In this document: piece after piece, positions 19,850-27,767 of the stretch
Position numbering within the stretch: the stretch's first letter is position 1
How the letters are laid out: each line of letters opens with the position of its first letter
Assembly: GCF_003711805.1 (NCBI RefSeq)
Contig: NZ_QXCP01000010.1
Location: forward strand, 1,061 to 65,060
DNA from: Brachybacterium sp. EE-P12
GTDB taxonomy: Bacteria > Actinomycetota > Actinomycetes > Actinomycetales > Dermabacteraceae
Direction of reading: 5' to 3'
Length of the DNA: 64,000 nt
The notes under the pieces: generated by a model
The model's input: only the letters and a program-made list of their open reading frames with translations
Told to the model about the DNA's origin: nothing
The model's database searches: none
Position numbers and translations under genes: made by a program

Positions 19850-22017
19850 GCGAAGAGACGGTGGTCCTCGGTGGGCGCTACCACCTGGGCAGGATCCTCG
19901 GGACCGGGGGCATGGCGGAGGTGTTCCTCGCGGAGGACGCCCGTCTGCACCGCACGGTCGCGGTCAAGGTGCTGCGCTCGGACCTCGCCCGGGACGCGAA
20001 CTTCCAGGAGCGCTTCCGCCGCGAGGCGCACAGCGCCGCGTCCCTGAACCATCCCTCGATCGTCGCCGTGTACGACACCGGCGAGGAGCAGCAGACCACG
20101 ATCACGGGCGCAGAGGTGACGATCCCGTACATCGTGATGGAGTACGTCGAGGGGCGCACCCTGCGCGAGCTCATCGCCCCCGAGCACCCGATGGACGTGG
20201 TCCAGGCCGGGGAGATCATGGCGGCGCTGCTGAGCGCGCTGGAGTACTCCCACCGCGCCGGGATCGTCCACCGCGACATCAAGCCCGGCAACATCATGCT
20301 CAACGACGCCGGCGCCGTGAAGGTCATGGACTTCGGGATCGCGCGCGCGATCGCGGACGCGACCAGCGCGATGACCGCGACGCAGGCCGTGATGGGCACC
20401 GCCCAGTACCTCTCCCCCGAGCAGGCGCGCGGCCAGCTGGTCGACGCCCGCTCCGACATCTACTCCGCCGCGTGCGTGATGTTCGAGATGCTCACGGGAC
20501 GGCCCCCGTTCACCGGGGACACCCCGGTCTCGATCGCGTACCAGCACGTGCGCGAGGAACCGACGCCCCCGTCGGCCTTCAACCCGGCCGTGACCCCCGC
20601 GATGGACGCGGTGATCCTCACGGGCCTCGCGAAGGATCGCGAGCAGCGCTACCCGAGCGCGGTCGCCTTCTCGCGCGACATCGCCGCGGTGGTCGCCGGG
20701 CGGGCTCCGGCGCTCGTCGCCGGTGCGCTGCCCGGTGCGGACGATCCCGAGGCCACGACCGTGCTCAGCCCCGTCGACGACGCGACAGAGGCGCTGCCGG
20801 CGATGGCCGGCGCTGCGGGCATGGGCGCTGCCGGTGCTGCCGCGATGCGTCCCCAGGACTGGAGCGCGGGCTCCGCCCCCTCCCCCGCGACCGGGCCGCT
20901 CGCCCTGCGCTCCGGGGACGAGGCGCCGCCGGAGGAGAAGCGCAAGCGGCCCTGGTGGCTGATCGTCCTCGTGATCGTCGTCGCGCTCGGGCTGATCGCC
21001 GCGGCGCTGGCCGTGCTCCAGCCGTGGAAGGACCGCGGGCCCGAGATGGTCGTCGTCCCGGACGTGGTGGGGCAGACGGAGCAGGACGCGCGCTCCGCCC
21101 TCGACGAGGTCGGGCTCACGGCGTCCTTCGAGCAGGAGGAGTCCGCCGAGATCGAGGAGGGCGTCGTCATCGAGACCGACCCGCCCGCACAGGACGAGGT
21201 CGCCGAGGGGTCGACCGTGACCGTGACCGTCTCGGCCGGGCCCGAGGCGGTCGAGGTCCCCGACATCGTCGGCACATCCCGCGAGGAGGCCGAGGAGATG
21301 CTCACCGACGCTGGTCTGACACCGGTGCATGTCGAGAGCGAGGACCGCAAGCAGACCGAGCGCGGCATCGTCACCCGCTCCTCCCCGTCGGCCGGCAGCA
21401 CCGCCCAGGCCGGCGACGAGGTGCAGATCTGGGACGCGACCGGCACCTACAAGGTCCCCAACGTCGTCGGCACCCAGCTCGAGAGCGCCACCTCCACCCT
21501 GGAGGACATCGGCTTCGAGGTCGAGAGCACCACCCGCGAGGACGCCGAGCAGGATCCCGGCACGGTGCTCGAGCAGACCCCGCCGGAGGGCGGCGACGAG
21601 GAGATCGGCTCCACGATCCGCCTGGTCGTCGCGGCCGCGCCGGGCCCGGTCACGGTCCCGAACGTCACCGGGCAGACCCAGGCCGATGCGCAGCAGGCGC
21701 TCGAGGAGGCCGGCTTCGGCCACACGGTCGAGCGGGAGTACTCCGAGGACGTCGAGGAGGGGCGCGTGATCCGCACCGATCCCGAGGCGCAGGAGCAGGT
21801 CGACCGCGGCACGACGGTGACGATCTTCGTCTCGCGCGGCCCCGAGCCGACGCCGTCCCCCACCGAGACGCCGACCGAGTCCCCGACCGAGTCCCCGACG
21901 GAGACGCCGACCGAGACGCCGACGGACAGCGAGTCGCCGACGGACACGCCGACGGAGTCCCCGAGCGAGACCCCGACCGAGGACGACGACCAGGGCGACG
22001 GGAACGGCGATGAGTGA
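19846..22017 (+). CDS. pknB: PASTA-domain serine/threonine kinase PknB
   Basis: 723 residues. Kinase domain 12-270 (K41, HRDIKPGN, DFGIARA, GTAQYLSPEQ), juxtamembrane linker, membrane segment about 369-392, then four PASTA domains (about 401-467, 468-532, 533-599, 600-665) that bind muropeptides or lipid II. It senses wall precursors and controls growth. Beyond PASTA 4 the chain adds about 58 residues of Thr/Pro/Ser/Glu repeats (TPTESPTE-like units) ending in DDDQGDGNGDE; M. tuberculosis PknB lacks such a tail. GTG start 19846 overlaps pknA; the end overlaps the next gene by eight bases. Confidence 0.95.
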   Translation: MSEETVVLGGRYHLGRILGTGGMAEVFLAEDARLHRTVAVKVLRSDLARDANFQERFRREAHSAASLNHPSIVAVYDTGEEQQTTITGAEVTIPYIVMEYVEGRTLRELIAPEHPMDVVQAGEIMAALLSALEYSHRAGIVHRDIKPGNIMLNDAGAVKVMDFGIARAIADATSAMTATQAVMGTAQYLSPEQARGQLVDARSDIYSAACVMFEMLTGRPPFTGDTPVSIAYQHVREEPTPPSAFNPAVTPAMDAVILTGLAKDREQRYPSAVAFSRDIAAVVAGRAPALVAGALPGADDPEATTVLSPVDDATEALPAMAGAAGMGAAGAAAMRPQDWSAGSAPSPATGPLALRSGDEAPPEEKRKRPWWLIVLVIVVALGLIAAALAVLQPWKDRGPEMVVVPDVVGQTEQDARSALDEVGLTASFEQEESAEIEEGVVIETDPPAQDEVAEGSTVTVTVSAGPEAVEVPDIVGTSREEAEEMLTDAGLTPVHVESEDRKQTERGIVTRSSPSAGSTAQAGDEVQIWDATGTYKVPNVVGTQLESATSTLEDIGFEVESTTREDAEQDPGTVLEQTPPEGGDEEIGSTIRLVVAAAPGPVTVPNVTGQTQADAQQALEEAGFGHTVEREYSEDVEEGRVIRTDPEAQEQVDRGTTVTIFVSRGPEPTPSPTETPTESPTESPTETPTETPTDSESPTDTPTESPSETPTEDDDQGDGNGDE

Positions 22018-22720
22018 GACGGCGGCGAGCGGGACGGCGGCGACGACCGCGAGGGCCGGGACCGAGGCCGAGCAGCGCGCCGCCCGGATCCTCGTGATCG
22101 ACAACTACGACAGCTTCGTCTTCACGATCGTCGGCTACCTCCAGCAGATGGGGGCCGCCACGACGGTGGTGCGCAACGACGAGGTGCCCGAGGACGCCGC
22201 GGGAGCGGTCGACCTCGCCGGGTTCGACGGGGTGCTCGTCTCCCCCGGCCCGGGCAGTCCGAGCACCGCCGGGCGATCCCTCGACGTGATCGGCCGCTGC
22301 GCCGCGCAGCGCCTGCCGATGCTCGGGGTGTGCCTCGGCCACCAGGCGCTCGGGCAGTTCTTCGGCGCGCGGGTCGACCACGCCCCGCAGCTGATGCACG
22401 GCCGCACCAGCGAGGTCACCCACGAGGGGCGCAGCGTGTTCGCCGGCGCGCCCTCGCCGATGACCGCGACCCGCTACCACTCCCTGACCGTCGTCCCGGA
22501 GACCATCCCGGAGGAGCTCGAGGTCACGGCCCGCACGGCCGACGGGATGGTGATGGGCCTCGCGCATCGCGAGCTGCCCCTGCACGGGGTGCAGTTCCAT
22601 CCCGAGTCGGTGCTCACCGAGAACGGGCACCTGATGCTCGCGCGCTTCCTCGAGCTGTGCGACGGCCGGGACGCGCTCGAGCGCGCCGAGGGGCTGAAGC
22701 CCCTGATGACCGCCGGCTGA
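22010..22720 (+). CDS. pabA: Class I glutamine amidotransferase, anthranilate/aminodeoxychorismate synthase component II
   Basis: 236 residues. Supplies ammonia from glutamine to chorismate-using synthases for folate (PabA) or tryptophan (TrpG). NYDSFVFT, GPGSP, the nucleophile loop GVCLGHQ and the FHPES His-Glu pair are all present, with an Ala/Thr-rich N-terminal extension of about 25 residues. Sequence does not separate PabA from TrpG; the gene beside pknB is annotated either way in actinobacteria, and no trpE or pabB is in the window. It overlaps the end of pknB by eight bases and converges on the sortase locus. Confidence 0.88.
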   Translation: MSETAASGTAATTARAGTEAEQRAARILVIDNYDSFVFTIVGYLQQMGAATTVVRNDEVPEDAAGAVDLAGFDGVLVSPGPGSPSTAGRSLDVIGRCAAQRLPMLGVCLGHQALGQFFGARVDHAPQLMHGRTSEVTHEGRSVFAGAPSPMTATRYHSLTVVPETIPEELEVTARTADGMVMGLAHRELPLHGVQFHPESVLTENGHLMLARFLELCDGRDALERAEGLKPLMTAG

Positions 22721-22729
22721 GCGCGGCGC

Positions 22730-22903
22730 TCAGCGGGGCGGGGGCGCGGCGCCGACGGTGCCGTCGTCCAGCGGCAGGTGCGGGGCGAGCGCGGGGAAGA
22801 CCCACCCGAACAGCGCCACGACCACCGCGGCGAGCAGCAGCACGCTCAGCAGGATCCGCACCCAGCGCGGGCCGGGCAGGTGCCGGAACAGCCAGGCATA
22901 CAT
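22730..22903 (-). CDS. Small single-span membrane protein of the sortase locus
   Basis: 57 residues: MYAWLFRHLPGPRWVR, then one membrane segment (about 17-36, ILLSVLLLAAVVVALFGWVF), then an acidic and Pro-rich outer tail. The TGATG overlap with the sortase stop couples the two. Similar small proteins beginning with MY(A/S)W(L/I)FRHLPGP are, to my knowledge, regularly found next to class E sortases in Micrococcales, but have no assigned function. There is no LPxTG or LAxTG sorting signal in it, so it is not an obvious substrate. Confidence 0.8.
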   Translation of the reverse strand: MYAWLFRHLPGPRWVRILLSVLLLAAVVVALFGWVFPALAPHLPLDDGTVGAAPPPR

Positions 22904-23634
22904 CAGCTCTCCCCTCCCCGGGCAGCAGCGGTGCCCGTCGCGAGCGCCTCGGGGATCCCGTCGGCCCGCTCGGTCCAGTACGCGAACTCGGCGTGGACGA
23001 TGTAGCGCTCCCGCGCGGAGTACATCGGATGGCAGGCGGTCAGGGTGAGCATCGCCTGGCTCGGCTCGGCCTCGCTGTCACCGGGGACGGGGGCGATCAC
23101 CTCGACCGCGCCGGGGTCCACCACGTGCGACTCGGTCGTCTCGTACACGTAGAACGCCTCGTCGGTCTCCACCACGATCGCGTCGCCCGCCTCGAGATCG
23201 GCGATGTCCTCGAGCACGCGCCCGTAGGTGTTGCGGTGCCCGGCGACCGAGAAGTTCCCGACCTGGCCGGGCAGCGCGGTCTCGGGGTAGTGGCCGGCGC
23301 CCTTGACGTTCAGGACCCTCTCGAGGCTCACCCCCTCGGCCAGCGGGAAGCGCTCGCGGTCGAAGACGGGCACGTGCATCGTCCCCCACACCATCGACTC
23401 CCCGGGGATCTCGGGCACGAGCGGCGGCCCCTCCTGGCGCGGGGCGATCCGCTGCTCGTCCGCCGCGCCCCAGTCCTGCTCGAGGCCGTCGAGGATGCCG
23501 GCCTGCTCGCGGCCGGCCATCACGTCGGTCCACCACAGCTGCCAGACGAGGAACAGCCCCAGCAGCACCCCGGCGGTCAGCAGCAGCTCGCCGAGCACCC
23601 CGAGCACGCCCGGGCCGCGCCGCGCGGCCCTCAC
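22903..23634 (-). CDS. Class E sortase
   Basis: 243 residues from GTG 23634, which overlaps the DUF881 stop (GTGA). Membrane-anchored cysteine transpeptidase that joins sorting-signal proteins to the wall. Membrane segment about 9-33; catalytic H133 in AGHRNTYG, C201 in TLTACHP, and Arg near 208-210 in SARERY. The TLTAC box is the class E variant of TLxTC; class E enzymes prefer LAxTG. No substrate with a sorting motif was seen in this window, so its clients lie elsewhere. Confidence 0.92.
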   Translation of the reverse strand: MRAARRGPGVLGVLGELLLTAGVLLGLFLVWQLWWTDVMAGREQAGILDGLEQDWGAADEQRIAPRQEGPPLVPEIPGESMVWGTMHVPVFDRERFPLAEGVSLERVLNVKGAGHYPETALPGQVGNFSVAGHRNTYGRVLEDIADLEAGDAIVVETDEAFYVYETTESHVVDPGAVEVIAPVPGDSEAEPSQAMLTLTACHPMYSARERYIVHAEFAYWTERADGIPEALATGTAAARGGES

Positions 23635-24368
23635 CGCTGGACCGCGGCGTCGACGGCGAGCGGGCCGTTGTACGCCGGCAGGGTCGTGCTCTCGAGCGTC
23701 TCGATCTTCTCGCCGAGTCCGACATGGTCCACCCATTCGCGATAGACCTGCACGTTCGGGGACGCGTCAAGGGCCTCCGTCATCCCCTCGACCGGGCCGA
23801 TCACCGTGATCACGAAGGGCGGGGAGTAGACGCGGCCCTCGAGCAGCAGCGTGTTGCCCGCGCACCGGAAGGCGCTGCCGTTGATGACGCGCTGGTCCTG
23901 CAGCATCATCGCCTCCGCCCCGCCGGCCCACAGGGCGTTGATGAAGGACTCGAGATCCTGCTGGTGGACGACGAGGTCGTCGGGCTCGGTGCCGGGGATC
24001 GCGCCGAGCGCGCTCGAGGGCGCATCGGTCAGGGTGATCCGCAGCGCGGGCCCGGAGACCTCGCTGAGGCCGACGGCGTCCTCGACCTGCTCGGTGCGCG
24101 CGGCGGTCCCGACCCCCGCGCCGTGGCCGCGCAGCTCCTCGATCTCGGCGCGCTTGGCCGCGTTGTCCTCGGTGAGCTCCTCGATGGTGCGGCCGCGCTC
24201 GGCGAGCACGCCGGCGACGTCGCCGCTCTCGTCGCGGATGGAGCCGCCGGTGGCGAGGCGGGCGGTGGTCGCGAACAGCACACCGCACAGCACCATCACC
24301 GCGGCCACGCCGGCCCGCCCGCGAGCGCCGCCGCGGCGACCTCGCGACGGGGGCTGCTGTGCATCCAT
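23631..24368 (-). CDS. DUF881 family membrane-anchored protein
   Basis: 245 residues. A basic N-terminus, one membrane segment (about 18-38, AGVAAVMVLCGVLFATTARLA), a short coiled-coil-like stretch (about 55-80, RGRTIEELTEDNAAKRAEIEEL), then the DUF881 domain with VSGPALRITLTDAP and DLESFINALWAGGAEAM. DUF881 proteins sit near division genes in many Gram-positives (B. subtilis YlxW/YlxX are relatives) and are thought to act at the membrane during division, but the mechanism is unknown. First gene of the DUF881-sortase-small protein operon, divergent from crgA. Confidence 0.88.
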   Translation of the reverse strand: MDAQQPPSRGRRGGARGRAGVAAVMVLCGVLFATTARLATGGSIRDESGDVAGVLAERGRTIEELTEDNAAKRAEIEELRGHGAGVGTAARTEQVEDAVGLSEVSGPALRITLTDAPSSALGAIPGTEPDDLVVHQQDLESFINALWAGGAEAMMLQDQRVINGSAFRCAGNTLLLEGRVYSPPFVITVIGPVEGMTEALDASPNVQVYREWVDHVGLGEKIETLESTTLPAYNGPLAVDAAVQR

Positions 24369-24482
24369 CCTGGCTCCTCGCTTCGCGCCCGTCAGCGTCG
24401 AGCATTACCCTAGGCCACGGTCCGCGCCCGCGGATCCGCGCGGCGCGGCCGCGCGTCGGCCGCGTCGAGGGAGCATCTTTCC

Positions 24483-24902
24483 ATGGCCAGGAGCAGGAAG
24501 AAGTCGTCCGGCCGGACGACGCCGGATGCGAAGGACGTCGTCGGCGAGGACGGTTCCGCGGCCTCCTCCGGGAAGGACCCGGTGCGCTCGAAGCGCTCCG
24601 CCGGCAAGGAGCCCGGCGGCGAGGTCCCCGAGAAGGCCAAGGACTCCACCCGCGCCACCTCGGTGCGGCGCACCGCGGCGGCCGAGAGCTCACGCAGCAC
24701 CCGGCGCCGCGTGGCCGCGGCCGGCCAGAACCCGCCGTGGCTCGCCCCCACCGCCGTCGTCCTGCTCATCGTGGGCCTGGCCTACCTGGTCACGTACTAC
24801 ATCTCGGCCGGTCAGCTGCCCCTGCCGATCCAGGACTGGAACCTCGCCGTCGGCTTCGGAGTGCTCATGGTGGGCGGCGGCATGCTCATGTTCTGGAAGT
24901 AG
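24483..24902 (+). CDS. crgA: Cell division protein CrgA
   Basis: 139 residues. Small septal membrane protein that in mycobacteria helps place FtsI and FtsQ and in Streptomyces affects septation. The C-terminal half has two membrane segments (WLAPTAVVLLIVGLAYLVTYYI and LAVGFGVLMVGGGMLMF) joined by an outer loop with PIQDWN, the UPF0233/CrgA signature. The charged N-terminal arm of about 75 residues is longer than in M. tuberculosis CrgA (93 residues in total). TACCCT at 24406-24411 is a likely -10 box. Confidence 0.93.
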   Translation: MARSRKKSSGRTTPDAKDVVGEDGSAASSGKDPVRSKRSAGKEPGGEVPEKAKDSTRATSVRRTAAAESSRSTRRRVAAAGQNPPWLAPTAVVLLIVGLAYLVTYYISAGQLPLPIQDWNLAVGFGVLMVGGGMLMFWK

Positions 24903-25030
24903 TCCGCCGGGCTGGGCCGGATGGGGAGTTCTCCCCACCGCACCGCACTGCCCCGCCACGTACCCTGGAGTCGACGCGCGTCGCGCACGGCGACGCTCCG
25001 CACCACGGTGCACGACTCGACGGGGGCTTC

Positions 25031-25918
25031 ATGACCAGCATCTCCAGGCGACGCAGATTCGTCGCCCTCCTTCTCCTGCCCTTCATGATGGTCCTGGCGG
25101 GCTGCGGGAAGTTCCACGCGGACTTCGACATCCAGGACGCCGACACCATCAACGTCTCGATGGATCTCGGCATCGACTCCTCCCTGATGGTGGGGTCCTT
25201 CTCCTCCGCCGAGGAGATGTGCGCGGACCTGGAGAGCGACTCGGCGACCGACGAGCTGGTCCCGACGGTCGAGCCCTACGAGTCCGACGGCATGTACGGC
25301 TGCAACATCACCGGCGTGATCACGAGCGACCGGTTCGGCAGCGGCCTGGACCTCGTCGAGGAGGGCGGGGAGTACCACTTCACGCTGGACACCGCCGAGG
25401 CCGGGATGGGCGACCTCGCCGATCCGTCCCTGCAGGACTACGGCTTCGAGTTCAGCATGGCCTTCACCTTCCCCGGGAAGATCATCGAGTCCTCGGGCGG
25501 GCAGATCGACGGCAGCACCGTCACCTTCACCGACGTCACCGAGATCAGCAACGGCGTCGACATCCGCGCCGAGGCGAACAGCTTCCCCTGGGTCATCGTG
25601 ATCATCGCGGTGCTCGTGGTCGGCTTCCTGCTGCTGCTCGCCCTGGCGGCGGCCATCTTCTTCGTGGTCCGCTCGCGCCGCAGCAAGGCGGCCGCCCCGG
25701 CGGGGATGCCCGGCGGCTACGGCGCGGCCGCGTCCCAGGCTCCGCAGGCTCCCCAGCAGGGCGGTCAGCAGTGGGACGGCCAGGGCCAGCAGCAGCCGCC
25801 GTGGGCGCACCCCGACAGCCCGCAGCAGCCGGGCGGCCAGCAGCCGGGTGGTCCGCAGCAGCCTGGTGGTCAGCAGGGCCCCGGCTCGCCGCAGCCCCCG
25901 CAGCAGCCCGGCTGGTGA
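25031..25918 (+). CDS. LppM-type lipoprotein with C-terminal membrane segment and Gln/Pro/Gly tail
   Basis: 295 residues. Signal peptide with lipobox LAGC (Cys near 24), a domain of about 155 residues resembling the LppM fold (YESDGMYGCNITG, FPGKIIESSGGQIDG), a membrane segment at about 185-212, and a Gln/Pro/Gly-rich cytoplasmic tail. Mycobacterial LppM affects phagocytosis and lipid-related phenotypes; in environmental actinobacteria its role is unknown. TACCCT at 24961-24966 fits a -10 box. ATG 25031 is preceded only by a weak G-rich Shine-Dalgarno sequence. It is a stand-alone gene followed by a stem-loop. Confidence 0.82.
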   Translation: MTSISRRRRFVALLLLPFMMVLAGCGKFHADFDIQDADTINVSMDLGIDSSLMVGSFSSAEEMCADLESDSATDELVPTVEPYESDGMYGCNITGVITSDRFGSGLDLVEEGGEYHFTLDTAEAGMGDLADPSLQDYGFEFSMAFTFPGKIIESSGGQIDGSTVTFTDVTEISNGVDIRAEANSFPWVIVIIAVLVVGFLLLLALAAAIFFVVRSRRSKAAAPAGMPGGYGAAASQAPQAPQQGGQQWDGQGQQQPPWAHPDSPQQPGGQQPGGPQQPGGQQGPGSPQPPQQPGW

Positions 25919-25933
25919 CTTCCCGCTGAGCAC

Positions 25934-25980
25934 CCGCGGCCATGGCCCTGCGCCTCTGTGAGCAGGGTCATGGCCCGCGG
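25934..25980 (+). terminator. GC-rich stem-loop after the LppM-like gene
   Basis: CCGCGGCCATGGCCCTGC at 25934-25951 pairs, with one bulge and one mismatch, with GCAGGGTCATGGCCCGCGG at 25962-25980 around a ten-base loop. It begins 16 bases after the stop codon. No T-run follows, as is common for actinobacterial terminators. It also separates the gene from the tRNA-Arg promoter. Confidence 0.6.
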
Positions 25981-26035
25981 ATTGGCGCCGGTCGGGAGCG
26001 GCCGCTAAAGTAGTGCAGGTCGGCGAGACCGGCAA

Positions 26036-26108
26036 GCGCCCGTAGCTTAACGGATAGAGCATCTGACTACGGATCAGAAGGTTGGGGGTTCGAATCCCTC
26101 CGGGCGCG
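26036..26108 (+). tRNA. tRNA-Arg (ACG)
   Basis: Canonical cloverleaf: acceptor GCGCCCG/CGGGCGC, D arm with GGATAGAGC, anticodon stem TCTGA/TCAGA, loop CTACGGA with ACG at 26069-26071, T arm GGGGG-type with TTCGAAT. Discriminator is G. The bases after it read CCCA, so CCA is not encoded exactly after position 73. TAAAGT at 26006-26011 is a suitable -10 box, and a strong terminator follows at once. Confidence 0.95.
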
Positions 26109-26114
26109 CCCAGG

Positions 26115-26157
26115 AAAAGGCCCCTCACCAGCGAGAACATCGCGGTGAGGGGCTTTT
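26115..26157 (+). terminator. Rho-independent terminator after tRNA-Arg
   Basis: AAAAGGCCCCTCACC at 26115-26129 pairs with GGTGAGGGGCTTTT at 26144-26157 around a 14-base loop, with one bulged G. It ends in four T residues and begins seven bases after the tRNA, so it is a textbook terminator. Confidence 0.9.
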
Positions 26158-26522
26158 CGCATCCGCCGCGGGCCTCAGGGCCGTGGCAGGCAGGTGCTGG
26201 GGGTTGTCGGGGGTGTCGGCCGCAACGTGTGCATGGCCGGGGCGTGTGGTGCCGGCTCAGGGGCGGTGCCGTCCTCGGTCCGGTCACCTGACGACATCGG
26301 CCGTCGTCCACGGGCCTATGGCGACACGAGCTGGCTATATGACCACCTCGTGCCACCATCGGCCCGACGGCGACACGGAGGCAGGGGCGACGAGTCCCCG
26401 AGGTGCCGACAGCACTCCGTACGGCGCCGACGCACGTGGTCACAGCCGCTCCATGTCATAGCGCTCATGATCAGCGGAGTCCTGCACACGAGCCGGCCTC
26501 CACCCCGCAGATGCGGACCGCC
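26158..26522. other. Intergenic stretch without a recognisable gene
   Basis: About 365 bases between the tRNA-Arg terminator and the 3' end of the dehydrogenase operon. Open frames are short or Arg/Pro/Ala-rich shadows with no recognisable domain, no ribosome-binding site and locally lower GC. I see no tRNA, repeat or known RNA element in it. Confidence 0.6.
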
Positions 26523-26556
26523 GGGGCGGGGCGGACCTCGGTCCGGGCCCCGCCCC
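26523..26556 (-). terminator. Stem-loop at the end of the dehydrogenase operon
   Basis: GGGGCGGGGC at 26523-26532 is perfectly complementary to GCCCCGCCCC at 26547-26556; the 14-base loop itself contains GGACC/GGTCC. It starts five bases beyond the stop codon of the minus-strand gene, the expected place for a terminator, though no T-run follows. Confidence 0.6.
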
Positions 26557-26561
26557 CACGC

Positions 26562-27767
26562 TCAGGCCCCGGTCGCGAGCGCCTCGCGCACGGAGCTCCA
26601 CGAGCGCATGATCTCGCGGGCGTCCTCATCAGCCTCCGCGGTGATCGCCTCGAGACGCGCCTGCTCGAGCAGCTCGTCGATCTCGACGCGCCCGCCGCCG
26701 TCCACGGCCGCGACGGCCGCCTCGACCATCGCGAAGCTGAGCAGGTTCTCGTGGATCTCGCACATGGGGGTGCGGCCCTCGCGCAGCGCGCTCACGCACT
26801 CCACGAGCGAGGCCGCGATCTGGTCGGGCTCGGGGGCGGTCTCCGCCTCGACCGCGGCCTGCAGGCGGGCGGTCTCCTCCTCGTCCGCGGTGCCGAGCAC
26901 AGGCACGCCCGTGCCGTCCCAGGTGGCCGAGCCGTGCTGGGCACCGATCCGCCATTCGCTGTTCCACCAGGTCGGCAGGCCGCGGGCATTCCACGTGCCG
27001 TGATAGGCGAACAGGGAGCCGTCGGACATCTCGAAGGTCGCCGAGACCGTCGCGTCGTGGTGGTAGACGCTCCACTCGGGACGGGCGCCGACGGCGGTGA
27101 CCGCGACCGGGTCCGCATCCAGGATGTAGCGGGCGGTGTCGAAGGCGTGGATGCCCATGTCGCGCAGCAGCGGGTGGCGCTGGGTGCGGCGGTAGCCCTC
27201 CATCTCCGTGAACAGGGAGAAGAAGGCGCTGGTCATCACCGTCGGCCCGTGTGCGGCGACGAAGCTGCGCAGCTGGCGCACCTGGCGGAAGAACCGCCGC
27301 GACTGGGAGACCATGAACGGCACCCCGGTCAGCTCGGCGTGCGCGAGCAGGCTGATCGCCTCGGGCAGCGTCTCGGTGACCGGCTTCTCGCCGAGCACCG
27401 GGATCCCGGCGTGCAGCGCCTTGACGGTCACCGGGTGGTGGGCGACGGGGACGGTGGGGTCGACGAGCAGGTCCGCCTCGACGGCGAGCGCCAGGTCGAC
27501 CCCGTCGGTCCCGACGGCGACCGCCCCGGGATCGGCGGCCCCGGACTGGGCGATCACGCGCTCGGGCGCGCCCTCGACGAGATCGGCGACGCCGACGAGC
27601 TCGGCGACCTCGCTCTCCACGATCTCCCGGGCCCACCAGCTGCCCATGCCGCCCGCGCCGACGACGACCACGCGCGCGGGCCGGTCCCCGTCCAGTCGCG
27701 GGAAGCCGGTGAGCTCGGCGGCGGGCACGGGGGCGGCGGAGGTGTCGGTGAGCGTCTCAGATGACAC
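26562..27767 (-). CDS. Gfo/Idh/MocA family NAD(P)-dependent oxidoreductase
   Basis: 401 residues. Rossmann domain from about residue 30 with VVVVGAGGMGSWWARE, the EKPVTET motif at about 130 whose Lys is the catalytic lysine of the family, and a C-terminal beta-sheet substrate domain. GDMGIH-like RDMGIHAFDTARY carries the Asp and His of the active site. Acts in the cytosol on a sugar, inositol or related polyol; the exact substrate is unknown. GTG start 27767 has GGAGGGAG upstream and overlaps the ThuA stop by 11 bases, so the two proteins probably work on one carbohydrate. Confidence 0.88.
   Translation of the reverse strand: MSSETLTDTSAAPVPAAELTGFPRLDGDRPARVVVVGAGGMGSWWAREIVESEVAELVGVADLVEGAPERVIAQSGAADPGAVAVGTDGVDLALAVEADLLVDPTVPVAHHPVTVKALHAGIPVLGEKPVTETLPEAISLLAHAELTGVPFMVSQSRRFFRQVRQLRSFVAAHGPTVMTSAFFSLFTEMEGYRRTQRHPLLRDMGIHAFDTARYILDADPVAVTAVGARPEWSVYHHDATVSATFEMSDGSLFAYHGTWNARGLPTWWNSEWRIGAQHGSATWDGTGVPVLGTADEEETARLQAAVEAETAPEPDQIAASLVECVSALREGRTPMCEIHENLLSFAMVEAAVAAVDGGGRVEIDELLEQARLEAITAEADEDAREIMRSWSSVREALATGA

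Noticed and set aside
21843-22014. CRISPR-like or minisatellite array
   Set aside because: The repeats are in-frame codons of the PknB tail with a varying unit length and no spacers.
26194-27003. Possible gene in the gap after tRNA-Arg
   Set aside because: The frame runs into the antisense of the dehydrogenase gene, lacks a ribosome-binding site and has no recognisable domain.
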